Assembly (NCBI GenBank): GCA_018105865.1
Contig: CM030866.1
Coordinates: forward strand, 4,307,951 to 4,371,950
DNA from: Metaphire vulgaris
Lineage: Eukaryota; Annelida; Clitellata; Crassiclitellata; Megascolecidae
Direction of reading: 5' to 3'
Length of the DNA stretch: 64,000 nucleotides
Shown here: in pieces, positions 60,553 to 64,000 of the stretch
Layout of the letters: each line of letters begins with the position of its first letter
Position numbering within the stretch: the stretch's first letter is position 1
Program-made: the position numbers and the translations under genes
The notes under the pieces: generated by a model
Told to the model about the DNA's origin: nothing
What the model saw: only the letters and a program-made list of their open reading frames with translations
Database searches by the model: none

Positions 60553-61030
60553 TTTTTTTTTACATTTGTTTGTTTGGAGTTAATACTTGTTTTTAAGTTG
60601 GTTCCTTTTTCCTTTGGTTTTTATTTAAGCACTTGCATGTACCAATAATATAATCAAGGTGTTTTATTTACTTAGTTAGTTAGTTAATATGCCAACTTTA
60701 TAGCACTATAGTCACAGCAGGCCAAGATCAAGAGCGCTTTACACATTGCACTAAAACGAGATGTTAAACAAGTGCGTCTTTAGTCTCGTGGTGAACATTT
60801 CCATATTAGTCGCGTTGTACACAATGTTGGGCAGCTAGATTTTTATTTGCTTATAGTTTTATATTTTCGGATGTTCAACTTGTCGATAATTTTGATGATA
60901 CCGGGTTAGTTGTGCTGGATGATGTTTCCTATTGTCTGTGCTGTTTTAGTCTATATGGAATGGGGGGCCTTCCCCCCTGGAAAAACTCCTGGAACAGCAG
61001 AAGCAGCAGCGTCAGTGCGAACCTCGCTGA
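47561..61030 (+). CDS. SMG7: SMG7, nonsense-mediated mRNA decay factor, 23 coding exons
   Basis: Exons: 47561-47583, 48257-48288, 48878-48995, 49562-49622, 50046-50117, 50627-50705, 50844-50936, 51244-51315, 52057-52210, 52767-52849, 53950-54234, 54929-55076, 55812-55894, 56223-56289, 56484-56597, 56931-57004, 57296-57342, 57607-57705, 57901-59048, 59216-59265, 59492-59579, 60238-60449, 60950-61030. About 1094 residues, as in human. N terminus MSATEVLRQAEELKAAVTD; the 14-3-3-like/TPR part has FALDKKVEQDLWNHAFK, YICQDCLVHLGDIARYR, YYRHAAHLVPYNGQPYNQLA and FFHIRSIAVKHPFP. The C-terminal half is Pro/Gln/Ser-rich; the end has NTYSLFSQSPWP and SIWNGGPSPLEKLLEQQKQQ, conserved in SMG7. SMG7 binds phosphorylated UPF1 with SMG5 and recruits CCR4-NOT. 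All junctions to exon 18 are in phase; exons 19 and 22 have frame breaks (own entries). Confidence 0.97.
48289..48877. other. SMG7 intron 2
   Basis: AT-rich, no repeat or exon recognised. Confidence 0.55.
49939..50013. mobile_element. Mariner-type miniature element
   Basis: 75 bases between TA dinucleotides; ends CAGGGTGGTGCAAAAAACAG and TTTGTGCGCCACCCTG are inverted. The terminal CAGGGTGG is usual for Tc1/mariner. Confidence 0.83.
50164..50505. mobile_element. hAT-Charlie-type non-autonomous element
   Basis: Left GGCAGTTCTCAACCTGTTGG, right GATTTGAGAACCGCTG; flanks TACTAGCA and TACTAAGA match at 6 of 8. GGTCGCAACCC and GGGGTCACC motifs are typical of this group. It lies in SMG7 intron 5. 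Confidence 0.82.
50951..51031. mobile_element. TTAA-flanked miniature element, copy 3
   Basis: TTAACCCCTTAACTGGGCAA to CACCCAGTTAAGGGGTTAA, nearly identical to copy 2. It begins 14 bases past the SMG7 exon 7 donor. Confidence 0.88.
51385..51480 (+). mobile_element. tRNA-derived SINE fragment
   Basis: Box B GGTTCGAATCT followed by TAGTGGCCTTGGTCAAGTTG, a common SINE core; box A is missing or decayed. Confidence 0.5.
51871..51912. repeat. (ATT)n array
   Basis: About 14 ATT units ending in ATC units. Confidence 0.93.
52911..53040. mobile_element. GTCCATCCATA-family MITE, copy 4
   Basis: GCTCATCCATTTAGTATG at left and TACTTTATGGATGGACCC at right, inverted relative to copies 1-3; shared CGTACGCAAAATCTCC. 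Confidence 0.83.
53380..53505. repeat. (ATT)n/(ATC)n array
   Basis: About 30 ATT units followed by ATC units. Confidence 0.96.
53690..53775 (-). pseudogene. LINE ORF 3'-end fragment
   Basis: The minus strand reads DEIAKDRELWRDVMEKSIAG then YSWRTKTSPDLT, homologous to 42555-42645. Confidence 0.7.
54484..54891. mobile_element. hAT-like element with 16-bp inverted ends, interrupted by another MITE
   Basis: Perfect inverted ends CAGAGATGTCCATGGG and CCCATGGACATCTCTG. The interior is rich in ACCCAACCC units. The MITE at 54644-54808 is inserted inside. The right end is 37 bases upstream of SMG7 exon 12. Confidence 0.82.
54644..54808. mobile_element. hAT MITE, CAGGGGCGTAGC family, copy 2 (nested)
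   Basis: Inverted relative to 11606-11843: CAGGGGCGTAGCGACAAGG at left, CCTGGCTACGCCTCTG at right, with shared ATATCGGTATATATACCCC. Flanks ACCATTGA and ACCGTTTA match at 6 of 8. Confidence 0.85.
55089..55351. mobile_element. hAT MITE, CAGGGATATTT family, exact 8-bp target duplication, at a splice donor
   Basis: Flanked by two exact copies of GTTAAGGG (55081-55088, 55352-55359). Ends CAGTGTTATTTCTAGG and AAATATTTCTG. It starts 12 bases after the end of SMG7 exon 12, so the target duplication begins at intron position +5. Confidence 0.95.
55618..55697. mobile_element. TTAA-flanked miniature element, diverged relative
   Basis: TTAACCCTTTTGCCTC at left, GAGGTGAAAGAGTTAA at right. Same size and target as copies 1-3 but a different interior. 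Confidence 0.7.
56745..56865. repeat. GACATTTTGTCC repeat, copy 2
   Basis: CGGACAAAATGTCCGCAGAC at left, then GACATTTTGTCC and GTGACATTTTGTCCTAGCAC; same plan as 36298-36468. In SMG7 intron 15. Confidence 0.85.
57901..59048 (+). CDS. SMG7: SMG7 exon 19: large low-complexity exon with two frame changes
   Basis: Enters in phase 0 as DIVERNDGSLAHAVLSTAG. Between about 58235 and 58290 coding passes to the next frame (DAEYLVNARLDPALENG, VTSMYVAKQEDLLSRPLPP, WSRQPFNYPPPKLSQ). Between about 58824 and 58990 it passes again (IQRNGVHLSEIRES, LTHQSQDCRK). It leaves in phase 0 to DKMKANSPQPIGSRPQ. Length 1148 is not divisible by 3. Two single-base insertions would explain it; splicing out tiny introns is not supported by splice signals. 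Confidence 0.85.
59796..60000 (-). pseudogene. LINE reverse-transcriptase C-terminal remnant
   Basis: The minus strand reads MKEERLPKKVLYNYVEGK, RLRKTWIGNLKEDAEEV and RAERDRQKWKELIQTH, then a stop. It lies within SMG7 intron 21, opposite strand, and lacks the polymerase core. Confidence 0.75.
60238..60449 (+). CDS. SMG7: SMG7 exon 22 with one frame change
   Basis: Enters in phase 0 as ASSTFDSSSSLRTTPDPDE, following SPWP as the vertebrate protein does, and leaves as NEGPWNTPSLSG to FMGSNLQ before SIWNGG. The two parts are in different frames; the length is 212 where phase 0 to 0 needs a multiple of 3. The change lies between about 60296 and 60390. Confidence 0.82.
60475..60550. repeat. (CA)n/(TA)n array
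   Basis: CA units then about 28 TA units, 25 bases past the SMG7 exon 22 donor. Confidence 0.95.
60690..60790. mobile_element. LINE 3'-UTR fragment (CR1/L2-like family)
   Basis: AGAGCGCTTTACACATTGC and AACGAGATGTTAAACAAGTG match the 3' UTR at 25560-25650. Confidence 0.7.
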
Positions 61031-62449
61031 AAAGCGCACCCGACCTCGACCTTGGCACTTTTCGAACGAGTCTCGATTCGGATTGGAAACCAACGGCACT
61101 CGGAATTACGAAAACACGACCGAAAGGAATCGGTCGGTAATTGGACGGGGACGCAGATCGAGAAGAGCGGACTTGCACGATCATCGCTCTACCATGTAGC
61201 GTTGTGCTCGGTGCACATTTACTCTCGTGACATCTGCACCGTTTATCTGCAGTTCGTTAAGTAACAGTGACTCGAATATTATTCTGAACTGCAGCTTAGC
61301 TTTTATCATGGGTTGTTACTAAGGTTCGCGTCGCGTCGTTTGGCACAGCATCGACTTGTTTGGTAAAATTAAGCTTGCGGTCCGATTAAAGTTATTCTTG
61401 ACAGAGGCAAGTGGTATCATGCTTTGTATCAGTTCTTTTAGTTTGTGACACACGGTGACCACCCTATACTTAAATAGCAGGTTTGGATTAGTTTTGTGTA
61501 GGATTATGCATGGTGAATTGATTTGCTGGTATCCTTTTTGCGATTGGCGGTTAATGTTACGGACAGAAGGACTCTATGAGAAAGTTTTTGAGGGTATACA
61601 TAAGTTGAATTGGTTTCTGTTTAGTGTGTTTGAATGTTTTATTTTCGAAAGATATTTTCAATTCTAAATAGGATTTTGTTTGAGTGAGGTTCTGTCATTT
61701 TGATAATTTTCGACGTTTAATTTGTCTTCAGACTTTTGTTGATGTCAGCTTAGGTATTATGTTGTTAAACGGATCACCACAGTGATTGGACACTGTTGCT
61801 ATGACGGTGTTCTCATGCTGTTTCTATGACTACCGTTGCCACGACAATGCCGTTTCAAGGCAGGCGAACGGTGTGAAAGACCAAACCGATCTTGGATTCG
61901 ACAGATGCTGTTATTAAACCAAGAATTACAAATCTGCATCGGACTTTCTTTGTCCGAAATACTTGTGTGATGGAAACAGCCATAGAGATGTGGTCATAGT
62001 ATTTGGCTGAAATAGGTTCCTGCATTCTTGTTTCGGTTCTTGCTATCGGACGCTCATTTTCAACGGGCACTTTCAACCGCCACAGATTTTCGCTTTATTA
62101 AAAAAGTCTGCAATAATTCCGAATCTTGTGACACCCACTGGCACTTTGTAATTGTGCACAATGCAAGGCAGCCTTACTTAATAAGGCGGACGAGTAAGTA
62201 TCCGTGATGTTGGCGGTGCTGGAATTTTACGAGCAAATTGCGTCTGACTTGTAACGTAAGCATAATTCTGTAATCACGGTTGGATAATGTTTTACATGGT
62301 TCGCTTGCGCGGCATAATGTTCTGGTTTTTGCTTGCGTTGTCCCCCGAGAAAAGTTCGTATTTACGTTGTTCTGCGTTTGTTTAACTGCCGTCAACTTTT
62401 GGATTTTAGAAATTTAAGGTTTTTCAAATGTTCAGCATTCGCTCTGGTT

Positions 62450-62455
62450 AATAAA
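62450..62455 (+). terminator. Candidate SMG7 polyadenylation signal
   Basis: AATAAA on the plus strand, 1.4 kb past the stop; ATTAAA at about 61385 is the nearer alternative. Confidence 0.4.
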
Positions 62456-62866
62456 GAAATTAATTAATTAAATTAATTAATTAATTAATTGAGTGTGTTC
62501 TTTTTATTTCTATGAGTACCTTTTTTGAATTTGTTTCAACTTGTTTTGGCCGATGATCTTGTGCCATATTTCAGTAGAATTTTCCAAAATTTGCAACGTG
62601 TTGGTTCTTGGCATTAGTGAATATATTGGTATGAAAATATTTCATTTTTCCTTGGCTTAATTAATATATTTCTTGCCGTAGTCACTGCATTGAAATGTTA
62701 ATTTGTCTACAATGATGAAGGCGCATTGGCCTTTCTTTTGAGTTTCCTTGCAAATGCAGCACTGAATAATTAATTTTGTTGAAGCTTTATTATTTATCAA
62801 AGTTTTTAGAAACTCATTAAAATATTTCTTCTCGGCAGCCAAGGGGTTTTAACCCCCAACCCCATT

Positions 62867-63240
62867 GGGGGCTGTCCATTAATTATGGCAACAATTTTTG
62901 ACCCCCTCCCTTCCCCTTTTCAACAACTGTCAACTTTCACTTACCTCCCCCCATAATTACGTCAAAAACTTTTGACCTCCCCCAAGATCAATGAAAAGTC
63001 CCAACAACAAGGTTATTATTTTTGTGGTGATGACCATTTTTCCATGTTTTGTTCATCGAGTGTCAAAATGTGGTGGTGATTACCTTTTTTGCCATGCTTT
63101 TTTCCATTGTAGTAAATAGTATTCCTTGAAATTTCCTATTTTTGATTATTTGTAAAAAGTGAAATTTTGACGTCAACTTCTCTTGCCCCCTTCCCTCTGT
63201 CAACAACTGTTAATTGTTGATGTAATTAATGGACAGCCCC
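62867..63240. mobile_element. Non-autonomous DNA element with GGGGCTGTCCATTAATTA ends
   Basis: Inverted ends GGGGGCTGTCCATTAATTAT and TAATTAATGGACAGCCCC, about 374 bases. The outer flanks (CAGCCAAGGGG; TTGGTTACGCCACTG) look like a decayed CAGTGGCGTA-type hAT element, so it may be nested. No transposase. Confidence 0.75.
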
Positions 63241-63660
63241 TTGGTTACGCCACTGTTTTAAATCCTCCCCCAAATTGCCTGTTGCCTTTCTTTCCGCGAA
63301 AAAGCGCTTCATTAACTGCAATGGAATCGAATTGTCCCGTATAATCCCAGGCTCCCAGCATCTCTGTCTATGTGTGTCTCCCTTTCTCTGTCTCCGTCGC
63401 CGTCTCTCCGCCTCTGTAGCGGCATTAGTCGCCCGGCTGCAGACGATTGAACGCGTTCGCTGTGCGATGGTGGTGCCCTGTTCCTGCGCTGACGAAAGAC
63501 CCGCGTACGCACGCAGGGCGCAAGAGAACCAGCGTTCGCGGCAACAGATAGGCCTCGCCGGACACGACGCAGCAAGGCACCAGCGCCGGAGCGAGAGAGA
63601 CGGAGACATAGACAGAGAGACTGCGATAGCAATATTGGTCTGTTAACGCTCGCCGAGTGT

Positions 63661-63720
63661 GATGCTAGCACCAGTAGCAGCAGCAGCAGCAGCTGATGCG
63701 GACAGATATTCGGGCTTTTG
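63661..63720 (+). CDS. Possible first coding exon of the next gene
   Basis: A GC-rich stretch (63300-63720) ends at TTTTG|GTGAGT. Two starts are possible before that donor: ATG at 63661 (MLAPVAAAAAADADRYSGF) or ATG at 63695 (MRTDIRAF). Neither peptide is recognised. Confidence 0.2.
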
Positions 63721-64000
63721 GTGAGTTTTGATTGGTTTTTGCTCCTAGCATTTAGTCTGAACGAACCTCGATGGTCATCAATTTATGCTGCGCCCTAGAT
63801 TTAGCACACTGTTTATGTAGCGCCTTTTCGTCGCCGACGGCGTCCTGAAACCTAATTCGAAATAGGATTGTCCGTGTTATTCGTTTAGTCTATGGAGATG
63901 TTGCGCTGCATAAACAAAGTGGCCTTGAGGATATACTATCGATGGGATATACCGACCTTTGCACTTTGTCTAGAGCCATTTCAAGATAGAGTAAACGACG

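Larger units (their letters stand above)
61031..63300. other. SMG7 3' UTR and intergenic DNA
   Basis: Poly(A) signal candidates are ATTAAA (about 61385) and AATAAA (62450-62455), giving a 3' UTR of roughly 0.36 or 1.4 kb. An inverted-repeat element is at 62867-63240. No further gene seen. Confidence 0.6.

Overview
This is nuclear DNA of a bilaterian animal, probably a marine invertebrate. The genes are intron-rich with GT-AG splice sites, introns are full of simple repeats and short non-autonomous DNA transposons, and remnants of non-LTR retrotransposons are common. The phylum cannot be fixed from the sequence. Four conserved protein-coding genes were reconstructed exon by exon. Each junction was checked for splice signals and reading-frame phase.

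Layout. (1) About 3.2-20.4 kb, minus strand: a LIM-homeodomain transcription factor of the Lhx1/Lhx5 (Lim1) group. It has the two LIM domains, an acidic and Gly-rich linker, a homeodomain split at the usual Gln/Val intron, and a Tyr-rich tail. (2) 20.4-31.4 kb: gene-poor DNA with a 5'-truncated CR1/L2-like LINE, several hAT-type MITEs and a foldback-like element (23.6-25.1 kb) whose centre encodes a small RING-finger protein. (3) 31.46-41.06 kb, minus: a complete 13-exon FAM114A (NOXP20) gene. (4) 42.35-46.68 kb, minus: RBM41, lacking only its first coding exon or exons. (5) 47.56-61.03 kb, plus: SMG7, 23 coding exons with conserved N and C termini. RBM41 and SMG7 are head to head and may share a promoter. 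(6) 63.3-64 kb: a GC-rich stretch that may be the start of the next plus-strand gene.

The genes have no obvious common pathway. SMG7 (nonsense-mediated decay) and RBM41 (minor spliceosome RNA-binding) are both RNA-processing factors; FAM114A is a Golgi/Rab2-linked protein; Lim1 is a developmental regulator.

Main points of interest: the RING-carrying foldback element; a chain of two upstream ORFs joined to the SMG7 start by ATGA overlaps; SMG7 exon 12 hemmed in by MITEs on both sides; frame inconsistencies in one Lim1 exon and two SMG7 exons, visible from exon length versus splice phase; many MITEs with exact 8-bp target duplications; a LINE insertion whose empty-site paralogue lies 21 kb away in the same window; and GC-AG introns in RBM41 and FAM114A.
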